Positions 9,132-18,193 of a stretch of DNA of 64,000 nt are shown here, one piece after another (the stretch's first letter is position 1; every line of letters begins with the position of its first letter). The notes under the pieces were generated by a model. That model was not told the origin of the DNA and made no database searches. It was given only the letters and a program-made list of their open reading frames with translations. The position numbers and the translations under genes are program-made. The DNA is from Akkermansiaceae bacterium (lineage in GTDB: Bacteria > Verrucomicrobiota > Verrucomicrobiia > Verrucomicrobiales > Akkermansiaceae), in contig CAJJBR010000003.1 in the NCBI GenBank assembly GCA_905182475.1, positions 1-64,000 on the forward strand. Reading direction: 5' to 3'.

Positions 9132-9230
9132 GGAAAGGAACCGCGATTTAGAAATCGCGACTGCAACGGCTGCGGAGTTTCAGGGTGATTCGCCGGGCAG
9201 GTCGCGATTTCTAAATCGCGGTTCCCTTCC
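9132..9230. repeat. GGAACCGCGATTT inverted repeat, copy 1
   Basis: The arms 9132-9161 and 9201-9230 read GGAAAGGAACCGCGATTTAG and, at the other end, the complement. Each arm also contains its own palindrome, CGCGATTT with AAATCGCG. A second copy lies at 27688-27801. It occupies the gap between the PSC1 relic and the end of the macroglobulin gene. Confidence 0.9.
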
Positions 9231-9372
9231 ACCTGATGCGTCGACATTTCACAAATCGTGGCTGAAAACCGTATCCCCGTTGGGGGATGAAGAACCTTCG
9301 CCACCCAGTTCAAAGAAAATCTGCACGAAAAATTCCTTAAAATTTCAGGTGATCTTGCAAACTTCATCCTGG

Positions 9373-12300
9373 CTACCTGTCGGAAATGGAAATCTTCATC
9401 TCATCACTGTTCGCCCGCAACTCCGGCGCATACATCGCCTCGGCACGCGTCGGCAGAGCGCTAAATTTCCCGGGTATCTCGGCACGCAGGCGGTAGCTAA
9501 GATTATGTCGTCCTCGCGGCAGATTCTGCACGAACAGGGAAACCTTCTCATCCCGCAACTCCATGTAGGCACCGAGGCCGTTCGGGTTGTAGCCGCTGCG
9601 CACATCTACAGCCTCCATTCCGGCGGCTTTCCAGTCCTCGAAAAGCAGGTATTCGTAGTCGTTCTTGCTGTCGATCCCGAGCTCGACTTCAATGAGATCG
9701 CCGCTCTTCACCTCGTCGCCCGACTTCAGCTCAACACGCTTGTAGCGCGAGCGCTTCTGGTCAATCGCCTGGCCTTGCGAATCGACCGCGTCGATGACCT
9801 TGTTGTCCGGGACGAGTTTGTAATACGTTCTCTCGACCTTGACCTCCAGACCGGCTTTCGTGATGAAATCCTCCAGTGTGAAATACTCGACGTAAGCGTT
9901 CGCGTAGAGCGGCCCCTTGCCTTTCTTGCGCAGCTCGATCGTGTGCTTGCCGGTGGTGAGGATGTCCCCGGCGACGATCACCGAGCTGTCGTAGGTGAAA
10001 AGGTTCTCCTTGGTGATCTCAACGGTTTTCAGCTTCTTACCATCGAGCATCACATCCACGGTGAGATCCGGATCACCCTCGCCGCTGGCCTTGAGGTAAT
10101 CGCCTATCGCCTCGATGCAATACGCGGTGTCTCGTGTGGAATTCCAGTAAGTCGCGTGGCTGCGATTGTTGATTAAGTATTTCACCAGCCCTCGTGTATC
10201 TGGGCTTTGCGGCTCGGCGGCAGCTAGCAATTTGAGAAACCAGGCCTGCGCCTCAAACTCGCTGCCATACCAGTTCCACCAATATCTCCTGTTGCCGAGC
10301 TCGAGATAAGCCGTTTGGTTCTCCTCGTCGCGCTTGAGAAACTGCCGGATGTTGCGGATCACCTCGTCGCGCTTCGCGATCTCCTTGGTGCGGTGCAGCT
10401 CCAGCCCGAGCAACGCCTTCGCATAGACCGGCAGGTCGTTCTTATCCCGGAAAAGGAAACTCTGCATCGGCTTGTGATCCTTGCCGCCTTCACCCAGCAC
10501 GCGGCGAACGAGTGCATCCATGGAGTCCGCTTTCTGCTTGGTATTCTTGTCGCGCTTGTTCCAGTTGGCGATCCTGTCCGCTTCTGTTTCCTCATGCTTC
10601 GCGAGCCATGCGAGGCCGCGCTCAATCATGTCCCCTGGGATCTTCGCACCGTTATCGCGGGCGAGCAATAGCCCGTGCATCACCACCGCCGTAGTGTGCG
10701 GATAGGAGTGATTTCCGTAGGCCGAGAACCATCCCCAGCCACCATCGGGATTCTGCTGATCGCGCAGCTTGGCGATACCCGCCCGCTCCATCTTCGCAAC
10801 CTCCGCCTCGTCCCACACGGGATTCCAATGCGGGTTCTTCGGCTGCCAATCCTTCGCACGTTCCTTTGGATCGCCGATCTTCTGCGGATTCAGATTGGAC
10901 CGCTTGTCCTTAATCGCCGCAAGGTCATGGCCGAGATCTTTAAGGATGTGGTGAACTACCGTGGTCGGAACGAAACGGTTCAATGTCTGCTCGGTGCAAC
11001 CGTAGGGATAGCTCGCGAGGTAGGGCAGCGCATCGATCATCGCGCTGGCAACGCTGGGCGAGTAGTTGAGCGTCAGCTTCGTTTCTGAAGGACGCCTTTC
11101 CTGCGGAAGGGTGAATTCGATCACCGCCTTCTTGCCCTCCGGCGCGATCGCACGGCTGTAGGATTCGGTCTTCACCATGCCATGCACATAGACCGGGAAT
11201 TTCATCTCCATCGCGTCCGAGTCATCGGCGGCGATGGCTTTCATACGGATGGTAATCTCGCCTTCGGAAACGGCTTTTGCTGTCCAGTCGATCCGCGTCT
11301 CGCCCTTGGAAGGGATTGCCACCCGGCGCTCCATGTCGCCGGTGGATTCCAGGTTTTTGCCGTCGAGTTCAAGGCTCACGGTCACGTCCTTCGCCTCTTT
11401 GTGGTAGTTATGGACCACCGCACTCAGCGTCACCTCGTCCTTCTCCACGAAGAAACGCGGAGCCTGCAGGCGGATAATGAGATCCTTGCTCGTCACGATC
11501 TCCGCCGAGCCCTCGCCGACCCGCGTGCCCTTGCCCATCGCCCAAGTCTTGATCTTCCAGGTTGTCAGGTTGTCGGGCATCTCGATCTCGATGGTCGCCT
11601 CGCCCTTCTCGTTCGTCTCCACCGACCCGACCCATTTCAGCAAGTCCGCGAATTCCGAACGCACCATCACCTCCGGGGCTGCCTCGCCTCCCAAATTATT
11701 GGCACCGAAGCTATCCTCAGAATCCATCGCCATCTCCGCCATAGAATCCACCTGAGGAGCCATCTTACCTGCCATGACCGCACCACCTCCCTTCATCATG
11801 CGCTCACCCCCAAAGCCACCGCGAGACCTTGGAGCAATCCCCCCGAACATTCCTAGCTGCTGCATAAAGGTCGTCTTCGGCATCTGCATGTGGTTACCCA
11901 TCAGCCTCTGGGAATTCTCCATGTTCACTCCGTAGTGGCGGCGCTTCCAGTCCCAGAAAAAGGGCACGATCTCGCCCACGTTCGAGCCTCCGGAAATATA
12001 TTCCAAGCTCTTGTCGTAGATGCTGATCGCCGCCGACCCTTTGTAGGGCTTTCCGTTGGAGTCGCTGATCTTGATCGTCAGCGAGGTCTTCTCGCGTGGC
12101 TTGAGCTTTGATTTCGCCGGGATCACCTCGACTCCAAGCTTGCGTTTCTCCGGAGGTAACACGATCTCACGGGTCACGCTGTGCACCTCGCCGTTTACCA
12201 CCGTCACGGCATCGATGAAAAAGTTCGGCATATCACCGAGCGCGACCGGGATTTTCACCACCTGCGACTTGCGCTTCATCCGGATGATCTTCGTCTCCTC

Positions 12301-15300
12301 CTGCTTGCCTTGGCCGGTGCGGACGAAAAGCCACACGCGCGATTTCCGCTTGTTCACATTCACCAGCAGTTTGACCGTATCGCCCGGGCGGTATTCCTTC
12401 TTGTCGGGGATCAGCTCGAGGTCGTTGTAGCGAAAATCGCCGCCCTCATCATCCTCCGCGCCGCGCACGGAGAACACCGTCGCGCCCTCCTGCTTGCGGC
12501 CTTTCTTGTCCGTAAATTTCACGGCAATGCGGTATTGCCCCGGCTCCGAAGCCTCGAAGACCCATTCGTTGCCCTTGGGCGTCCACTTCGCGATCTTCTT
12601 CTCAACGATCTTGCCGTCCTCATCGACGCTCGTCGAATACAGGATTGCCTTGGCTTTCCCCGCGACCACTTTCCCGTCCAGGGTTCGGGCGGAAAAGGTT
12701 CCCGTCACCTTGTCGCCGACATTTGCGTAGCCACGATCCAGCCACACGGTCACCGCATACGGCTCACGCGCCGCGAGCACAGCTCCGTTCCCCACAATCG
12801 TCCGCCGCGAGGCGTCCACCACCTCAGCACTGATCGTATACTTGTGATCCTGATCGCCGTGAACCAGCTTCGCGATCGAGCTATCGATCTTGACCTTCAC
12901 CTTACCGTCGGGGCCGATCAGGCCGGTTTGTTCAAGCACCAGCTCCGGCGCTCCCGCGCGACCGCGGTTACCCCACCATGGAGCAGGCGGACGAATGCAA
13001 CCCCACCTCGCCCAACCCGGATACCACGGGTATTCCCCGTAGCACCACCAGTAGCCCGGCCCGTAAAGCCAGTCCCACGGACCGGGGGGGAACCAGCGGT
13101 CGTTGAAAAAGTTTCTCTCCACCTTGATCTTCACCGTCGCCTCGGTCACCGGCGCACCGTGGTAGTAGTTTGCGGAAACCGTCGCCTCGAAGGACTCACC
13201 GAGAGCCACCGGTTCATCGGGTGCCTCCACCTTTACCTCGAACTCCGGCTTCTTGTATTCCTCTACGCGGAAGGAGAAATTCGTATTCGGCACCGCACCG
13301 GTGACGCGGACATTGTAGTTCCCAAGCGCAGCCTCCTCCTTGAGATCGAAGTCGAACTCAATCCCGCCATACCCATCGGCAACCAGACCGTCCTTTTCGA
13401 AGACAACCTCGTTGCGACCATCCCGCACCTCGATCTTCGCCGTCTTCCCGGCGAAAGGCGATTCATCGCCGAGATCATAGCGCGCCTCTCCTGCCCAGAG
13501 TTTCACATGAACCGTCTGCCCCGGGCGGTAAACGGGTCGATCCGTGATACCAATCGTCTTATTGTTGAGATACCAGCCGCGATTGGAAGCGCTGCGCCAG
13601 TTGAGGTTGCTGTCTCCGAAATAAGTCGTTCGCTTGCCGGATCTGGCGATGATCTGCCAGATTGCCCTGTTCCAATCCTTCTCTTGCTTCAGCACCAGCA
13701 TGCCTTTCTTATCCGTCTTCCTGCGGAAATGGTGGGTGATAATGTTGAAGCGCCGCTTGTCCTTGGGCTTCTGGATGTAGTCAGCGCGGTAGCCGAAGAA
13801 TTCCAACTCACCCGCCACCGGCGCACCCCCAGCCGCATCGACGAGATGGAACACCATCCCCTCCGGACCGCTCCGTTTCAGCAGCACGAGATCCCGCACC
13901 CACACGACCACCCATGCGGTATTGCCGTCCTTCACCGAGGATTGCAGTAGGTAGCAGCCCGGCGCGAGCTTGCCGAGTCCGAGCTTCGCCTCCGTGTTCA
14001 CATGGCCCGCCTCTGGCTGCAGTTCCTGCGTCCATGAGCGAAGTTCCTTGCCGAGATACTTCTTCCCTTTCTCCTCAAGTAGCTTCCTACCGAGCTGGGA
14101 AAATGAGATGTTCCGGCGGTCGAGCTGCTCCGGGTTTCCCTTCAAATACTTGATTGCGTCCTGCATCACCTGCCCTTCCTTCACCTGCGTCAGGGAAAGT
14201 TTAACCGACTTCGCGTTGCGGAAAGTAATCGGCACATCCACTGGCGCGGCGGCGAAATATGTCGGAGTCACCCCGAATTTGCTCCAGTTCCCACGCATCT
14301 GCTTGAGCAATTTTGTCCGGCTGTCGTTGTTGCCGGTACCGTGCAGGCGAATCACCTCTTCCAGCGTCTCCGCAGCTTTCACCAGCTGACTGCGATTCAT
14401 GAAAACCTGCACCAGAGTATCCCCCGCCTGCGACGAAGGAGAGTTCTTTCCGCCACGCATCAGCTCGCGCAGCCCTGGGATGTATTGGTAGTCCTCGCGC
14501 AGTGTGAAACGCTTCACCCCGCTCGCCAGATTCGCGATCGTTTCCCCCTCCTTCAGCGTCGATGCCTGGAGAATACCGTCGCGTTTCTTGACATCCGGCT
14601 GCGACCACCAACCGTAGGAGGCAAGCGTGTTGACCCCGTAGTTTTGCTGGCAGAAGCGCAGCCACCCCAGCGCCTCCTGCGAGCCATCTGCCGGTGAAAT
14701 CCGGGCGATTTCCGCCATCAGCCAGCGCCAGCGCTCGCCGTCAGAGGCCGCCGTTCCCCACGATTCCGGCATGTTGATATAGTCCGGCTCCCCATCCTTG
14801 CCAACGGGCGCCCCGCTGCTGGTGATTACATCATCCTGCTCCGTGTAGTCCGGCGTGGCCGCAAGGTCGGCCTTCAAATATAGCCGCCATAAGTATCCGC
14901 CGTTGCGGTTCCAGTTGAGCGCGCCCGCCAGCGCCCTGAGCACCTGCACTTCTTCCTTTCCGCCCTTCTTCACCTTATCCCACGCCTGGATGTAGCACTG
15001 CAGCGCCCTCAACCTGTCCTGCTCCTGCACCTGCTTCCATTCACCGCTCCCGCTCACGTGGCTGCCGCGCTGGAACTCATTGTCCAGCAGCTGCCCGTAG
15101 TGCTGCGCGCTGAGATACGCCTGCCCCGCCGCCAGCATGAAATCCGGATTGTCCTTCCGGAAAATCGTCAGCTCATCCAGCAGCGCATCGAAGTTTTTCT
15201 GCTCCCGCAGCCGATTCTGGGAGTTCAGTGCCAGTTGCAGGTCTTTCCCTGATTCCTTGTCGCTGATCTTGCGCAGCAGTTTCACCCGCAGCTCGTAGGC

Positions 15301-15417
15301 CTCGCGCCAGTTGCCACCTTTCTCAAGTTTCTCCGCCTGCTTGCGCGTCGGTGCCGGTTCGGCGGCGAAAAGTGGAATTATCAAGGCTAGGAACAGGAAA
15401 AAGAAGAGAGATTTCAT
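9373..15417 (-). CDS. Bacterial alpha-2-macroglobulin, very large exported protein
   Basis: A 2014-residue protein with an N-terminal Sec signal peptide. It has macroglobulin-type beta domains (for example PVYRPGQTVHVKLWAG), a Gly/Met-rich low-complexity bait-like stretch around residues 1180-1235, the MG7-like segment LLKWVGSVETN, and the thioester motif GCTEQ with Cys1474 in an alpha-helical TED domain. Bacterial macroglobulins trap proteases: cleavage of the bait exposes the thioester, which bonds covalently to the attacker. The C-terminal part is the receptor-like domain seen in the bacterial family. No pbpC gene, the frequent partner in proteobacteria, is adjacent. The start ATG is at 15417. 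Confidence 0.93.
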   Translation of the reverse strand: MKSLFFFLFLALIIPLFAAEPAPTRKQAEKLEKGGNWREAYELRVKLLRKISDKESGKDLQLALNSQNRLREQKNFDALLDELTIFRKDNPDFMLAAGQAYLSAQHYGQLLDNEFQRGSHVSGSGEWKQVQEQDRLRALQCYIQAWDKVKKGGKEEVQVLRALAGALNWNRNGGYLWRLYLKADLAATPDYTEQDDVITSSGAPVGKDGEPDYINMPESWGTAASDGERWRWLMAEIARISPADGSQEALGWLRFCQQNYGVNTLASYGWWSQPDVKKRDGILQASTLKEGETIANLASGVKRFTLREDYQYIPGLRELMRGGKNSPSSQAGDTLVQVFMNRSQLVKAAETLEEVIRLHGTGNNDSRTKLLKQMRGNWSKFGVTPTYFAAAPVDVPITFRNAKSVKLSLTQVKEGQVMQDAIKYLKGNPEQLDRRNISFSQLGRKLLEEKGKKYLGKELRSWTQELQPEAGHVNTEAKLGLGKLAPGCYLLQSSVKDGNTAWVVVWVRDLVLLKRSGPEGMVFHLVDAAGGAPVAGELEFFGYRADYIQKPKDKRRFNIITHHFRRKTDKKGMLVLKQEKDWNRAIWQIIARSGKRTTYFGDSNLNWRSASNRGWYLNNKTIGITDRPVYRPGQTVHVKLWAGEARYDLGDESPFAGKTAKIEVRDGRNEVVFEKDGLVADGYGGIEFDFDLKEEAALGNYNVRVTGAVPNTNFSFRVEEYKKPEFEVKVEAPDEPVALGESFEATVSANYYHGAPVTEATVKIKVERNFFNDRWFPPGPWDWLYGPGYWWCYGEYPWYPGWARWGCIRPPAPWWGNRGRAGAPELVLEQTGLIGPDGKVKVKIDSSIAKLVHGDQDHKYTISAEVVDASRRTIVGNGAVLAAREPYAVTVWLDRGYANVGDKVTGTFSARTLDGKVVAGKAKAILYSTSVDEDGKIVEKKIAKWTPKGNEWVFEASEPGQYRIAVKFTDKKGRKQEGATVFSVRGAEDDEGGDFRYNDLELIPDKKEYRPGDTVKLLVNVNKRKSRVWLFVRTGQGKQEETKIIRMKRKSQVVKIPVALGDMPNFFIDAVTVVNGEVHSVTREIVLPPEKRKLGVEVIPAKSKLKPREKTSLTIKISDSNGKPYKGSAAISIYDKSLEYISGGSNVGEIVPFFWDWKRRHYGVNMENSQRLMGNHMQMPKTTFMQQLGMFGGIAPRSRGGFGGERMMKGGGAVMAGKMAPQVDSMAEMAMDSEDSFGANNLGGEAAPEVMVRSEFADLLKWVGSVETNEKGEATIEIEMPDNLTTWKIKTWAMGKGTRVGEGSAEIVTSKDLIIRLQAPRFFVEKDEVTLSAVVHNYHKEAKDVTVSLELDGKNLESTGDMERRVAIPSKGETRIDWTAKAVSEGEITIRMKAIAADDSDAMEMKFPVYVHGMVKTESYSRAIAPEGKKAVIEFTLPQERRPSETKLTLNYSPSVASAMIDALPYLASYPYGCTEQTLNRFVPTTVVHHILKDLGHDLAAIKDKRSNLNPQKIGDPKERAKDWQPKNPHWNPVWDEAEVAKMERAGIAKLRDQQNPDGGWGWFSAYGNHSYPHTTAVVMHGLLLARDNGAKIPGDMIERGLAWLAKHEETEADRIANWNKRDKNTKQKADSMDALVRRVLGEGGKDHKPMQSFLFRDKNDLPVYAKALLGLELHRTKEIAKRDEVIRNIRQFLKRDEENQTAYLELGNRRYWWNWYGSEFEAQAWFLKLLAAAEPQSPDTRGLVKYLINNRSHATYWNSTRDTAYCIEAIGDYLKASGEGDPDLTVDVMLDGKKLKTVEITKENLFTYDSSVIVAGDILTTGKHTIELRKKGKGPLYANAYVEYFTLEDFITKAGLEVKVERTYYKLVPDNKVIDAVDSQGQAIDQKRSRYKRVELKSGDEVKSGDLIEVELGIDSKNDYEYLLFEDWKAAGMEAVDVRSGYNPNGLGAYMELRDEKVSLFVQNLPRGRHNLSYRLRAEIPGKFSALPTRAEAMYAPELRANSDEMKISISDR

Positions 15418-15526
15418 ATGTTTGTATTATAGAGACACACAGGCAGAAGGAAGCTTAGTTTTTTTATGAAAAACATCCTGCCAATTTTCTTGAGGGCATG
15501 CGGAGGGTCGGTGATGCTGCGCTCTG

Positions 15527-16018
15527 ATGAGAGCGATCACGGATGCACCTGCCGGGAGGGCGCGCCTGCTGTCTTTTGACGGCGGTGGGATTCGCGGGCT
15601 TTTCGCTCTTCAGTATGCGAAGCGCATCGAGACCCTGCTCCGCGAGAAATCTGGGAATCCGGATCTCGTGCTGGCCGACCATTTCCTCGACGTCCTTTCT
15701 CAGGCGAAACTTCTGCCGTCCTCGCTGATCGACTCATTCCTCCAATATCAGGATCTCCTCTGCCGGGTGCATGGCGAATGCCGTTACGGACCGTCGGTCG
15801 ATGGAGAAGTGGGCGATCTCGCACGGCCTTCGGGAGACTCCGAATTCCTCTACGCAGGCTACGACAAAATCTTCACCGAGGAAGATCTGAACGCCGCCGC
15901 CCTCGTCACCAAAGGCGGCTTCACCTTGGACAACCTTGAGTTGATGGATTTCCTATGTGAGGCGGGCACTGCGCATGCGGAACAGGTGGTAAAACTATCG
16001 CACTTCGAGGATGAGTGA
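15527..16018 (+). CDS. Patatin-like phospholipase lacking its catalytic centre
   Basis: This 163-residue frame starts with a clear patatin N-terminus: LSFDGGGIRG, the oxyanion-hole motif, then LADHF. In intact relatives the GxSxG nucleophile elbow follows at once. Here the sequence jumps in frame to LLPSSLIDSFLQYQDLLCR and a C-terminal region typical of the same proteins (IDGEVGDL-like, then FTLDNLELM). Roughly half of a normal 300-plus residue patatin is missing, including the serine nucleophile and probably the catalytic aspartate. The last 8 bases overlap the start of the SLOG-like gene, so the two were an operon. It is probably inactive as a lipase. Confidence 0.7.
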   Translation: MRAITDAPAGRARLLSFDGGGIRGLFALQYAKRIETLLREKSGNPDLVLADHFLDVLSQAKLLPSSLIDSFLQYQDLLCRVHGECRYGPSVDGEVGDLARPSGDSEFLYAGYDKIFTEEDLNAAALVTKGGFTLDNLELMDFLCEAGTAHAEQVVKLSHFEDE

Positions 16019-16619
16019 TCCCACACGCCAGCCAAAAATCCTAGGCTTCGCCGGGCACCGGAACGTCCCGGACCCCGAGGGACTCCGCAATATCATCCGG
16101 GAAGAGCTATCGGAAATGAAGGATAAGCTCGGCGGGCGTGTGATCGGGATCTCCAGCGCTGCCGCCGGGGCGGATCTGATTTTCCTGCGCTCCTGTATCG
16201 ATCTTCGGATTCCTACAATCGTCGTGCTTCCATTTTCCGAGGCAAGGTTTGCGGAAGATTTCGAAGACTCGGCGGAATGGGAGCTGGCGGAAAAACTTTT
16301 CGGAGTCGCCCTCGCGAAATATATCACGCCCGGTGGAAGGGAAGCACCGGAAGCCTACCAGGCAGTATCCCGCAACCTGATCGAGTGGGCGGATGTATTT
16401 CTCTTCGCATGGGGCGGAAAACCCGCACGGGGAATCGGCGGCACAGGGGAAACGGTGGAAGAGGCGCGGGAAATCGGCCTCCCGACCCGGATCATCGATG
16501 CGGGCACGCTGGAAGCGGAATGGACGATACCCATGGATTCCGGACGGAAAGCCAGGCACGGTTTTAAGACAAGAAAAGACCTCTTGGATTTTCTCGATCT
16601 CAGGTTTGTGGCGGACTGA
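16011..16619 (+). CDS. SLOG-like nucleotide-binding protein
   Basis: The product has 202 residues. Its pattern fits a Rossmann-like SLOG fold: GFAGHRNVPD near the N-terminus, then SSAAAGADLIF, a central VVLPF strand, ADVFLFAWGG and RGIGGTGETVEEA. SLOG domains are proposed to bind or sense nucleotide-derived ligands and often sit beside effectors such as TIR, patatin or membrane-pore proteins in bacterial conflict systems. The start ATG overlaps the patatin stop in the run ATGAGTGA, which supports translational coupling. The specific function is inferred from family and context only. Confidence 0.6.
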   Translation: MSDPTRQPKILGFAGHRNVPDPEGLRNIIREELSEMKDKLGGRVIGISSAAAGADLIFLRSCIDLRIPTIVVLPFSEARFAEDFEDSAEWELAEKLFGVALAKYITPGGREAPEAYQAVSRNLIEWADVFLFAWGGKPARGIGGTGETVEEAREIGLPTRIIDAGTLEAEWTIPMDSGRKARHGFKTRKDLLDFLDLRFVAD

Positions 16620-16750
16620 AATAGTTCCACAAAGAATCCGATCCGCGTCTGCTATGCCCTTGGGTGCATCCGTGCTTCCTCTTTCCTCTTCATAGTGCGG
16701 GAATACGATTGAACGGACTGACCCAAGATGAGCCTTGGAGTTTCTCGGCG

Positions 16751-16769
16751 GCGGCAATAAGATTGCCGC
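16751..16769 (+). promoter_or_regulatory. Short hairpin just upstream of the kinase-like gene
   Basis: GCGGCAAT, a 3-base loop and ATTGCCGC form a perfect 8-bp stem two bases before an in-frame ATG at 16771. If that ATG is used, the stem would hide the initiation region. If the ATG at 16792 is used, the stem lies in a short leader. Confidence 0.45.
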
Positions 16770-16791
16770 GATGATTCCGGAGCGAAAGATC

Positions 16792-17793
16792 ATGTACGGG
16801 ATTTCCCCCCCGCTGAGGCAGTATCTTTACCGGTTCGACCGGCTCCGGGAGATCCCGAATATCTATAAGGAACTGACCCGTTTCACAGGTGCCGTCCCTT
16901 ACGAAGATCCGCGTGGACGGGAGACACTATGGCTCACCGTGATGTACCAACCGGAAGTCATCGACGACCTCCGCAAGGGTCTCATCCGGATCTACAGTGA
17001 GCTGAAAATCGGCCGCGACGCCGCAGCCCTGGAGCACGAACATCTTCTTGTGGATCGCATCGACTTCGGGGATTTTGGAAACTCGAAGCCTTTCCGCATC
17101 CGCGTGACCAACCTTTTTAACGACAACTCCGACTACTTCTACGTGAAGCAAGTGGACGCCTCCCGTATCTACGGACTGGAGCTGGAGCACATCCTTTCGC
17201 CAAACCGAATCAATTACTTCATCAAGGGCGAAACCCTGATCGAAGAGCATATCGCGGGCGTTCCGGGAGATGCATTCCTTCGCGATTATCTGCCAGACCC
17301 GAAGCTGAACAAGGTACGGATCGCGAAGGAGTTTACGAAATTCACGGAGCGCTCCTTCATCCGTCTGCTCGGCGATATGCGGAGTGTGAACTACGTGGTC
17401 GATATCACGCCGGATTTTGAAGAAGTGCAGTACCGCGTGCGCGCCATCGACTTCGACCAGCAGTCCTACGAGGGCAACGGAAACATCTACCTCGCCTTCC
17501 GTTTCAACTCGAACCGGCCGATCACGCGTATCGCATTCGGAGTGCTGAACCGGAAATCCATCGACCAGTATGTAAACGAGGAGCATTCCCAGATGGCACG
17601 GCGCGCGAAGGTGGAAACAACCCGTCTCCGCGCACTCCTCGGCATCATGCGCCGCGAGCAGATCGCACCGGAGGCACACGTGCGCAGACTCGCCCTCGAG
17701 CTGGATCGCATGCACGGCACCAAGGATTTCACCGACTGCACTTCCATGGGAGAGCTGACTGCGGAGCACGTTTCGCTGATGCTGGGAGTGTGA
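16792..17793 (+). CDS. Unrecognised protein with protein-kinase/APH-like motifs
   Basis: I do not recognise the family. From the ATG at 16792, which has GGAG nine bases ahead, it has 333 residues; a TTG at 16735 and an ATG at 16771 are alternatives. Several segments look like a divergent kinase fold of the aminoglycoside-phosphotransferase kind. YVKQVD carries a possible ATP-binding Lys119, LIEEHIAGVPG (about 149-159) resembles a hinge, GDMRSVN matches the catalytic-loop pattern DxxxxN (Asp195, Asn200), and AIDFDQ (Asp220) resembles the metal-binding DFG position. The C-terminal 70 residues are helical and charged. There is no signal peptide. It lies 172 bp after the SLOG gene on the same strand. 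Confidence 0.6.
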   Translation: MYGISPPLRQYLYRFDRLREIPNIYKELTRFTGAVPYEDPRGRETLWLTVMYQPEVIDDLRKGLIRIYSELKIGRDAAALEHEHLLVDRIDFGDFGNSKPFRIRVTNLFNDNSDYFYVKQVDASRIYGLELEHILSPNRINYFIKGETLIEEHIAGVPGDAFLRDYLPDPKLNKVRIAKEFTKFTERSFIRLLGDMRSVNYVVDITPDFEEVQYRVRAIDFDQQSYEGNGNIYLAFRFNSNRPITRIAFGVLNRKSIDQYVNEEHSQMARRAKVETTRLRALLGIMRREQIAPEAHVRRLALELDRMHGTKDFTDCTSMGELTAEHVSLMLGV

Positions 17794-17854
17794 ATGCCAA
17801 CTTTGTAAGATCGTCTTACTCGATGAATTTGCAGATACCGCCCATTTTTCAACT

Positions 17855-18193
17855 ATGACAATGACAACGCTTTCCAGTAAAGGGCAGGTGGTCATGCCAA
17901 GGCTGGTTCGCAGCAAACTCCACTTGGCTCCGGGAACAAAGCTGCTCTGCGAAATCCAGGGGGATTCAGTAATTCTTACTCTCGAGCATCCAGTCCGACC
18001 GATTCGTGAACACGTGATCGATGCTCTCACGGGCTTACGCGTTCGTATCCAGGCGGGCTTTGAAAGGGACGCGCCCTCCGCGATGGAAACCAGCTTGCAA
18101 AATCTTGGCCTAGGATGCTTGTTCATGCGTGCAGCAGGAGCCGCCTCGCAAGATCATTCATATCGATATGGATTGCTTCTACGCGGCCATTGA
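17855..18193 (+). CDS. AbrB/MazE-type swapped-hairpin protein, possible orphan antitoxin
   Basis: A 112-residue frame whose first 50 residues (MTTLSSKGQVVMPRLVR and PGTKLLCEIQGDSVIL) match the AbrB/SpoVT/MazE DNA-binding fold of VapB- or MazE-like antitoxins. A VapC or MazF toxin would normally follow; instead the frame runs 65 bp into dinB. The last 25 residues, which overlap dinB, look non-native, so the antitoxin tail and its toxin were probably replaced by the dinB junction. It may still act as a transcription regulator. Confidence 0.65.
   Translation: MTMTTLSSKGQVVMPRLVRSKLHLAPGTKLLCEIQGDSVILTLEHPVRPIREHVIDALTGLRVRIQAGFERDAPSAMETSLQNLGLGCLFMRAAGAASQDHSYRYGLLLRGH

Noticed and set aside
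12181-13950. A 589-codon plus-strand frame inside the macroglobulin gene
   Set aside because: It lies wholly antisense to a well-supported 2014-residue gene, its residues are rich in His and Arg without family similarity, and other antisense frames of the same kind fill the region. It follows from codon bias.
16927-18126. A 399-codon minus-strand frame antisense to the kinase-like and AbrB genes
   Set aside because: The plus-strand genes have start sites and recognisable motifs, while the antisense product has none and crosses two genes.
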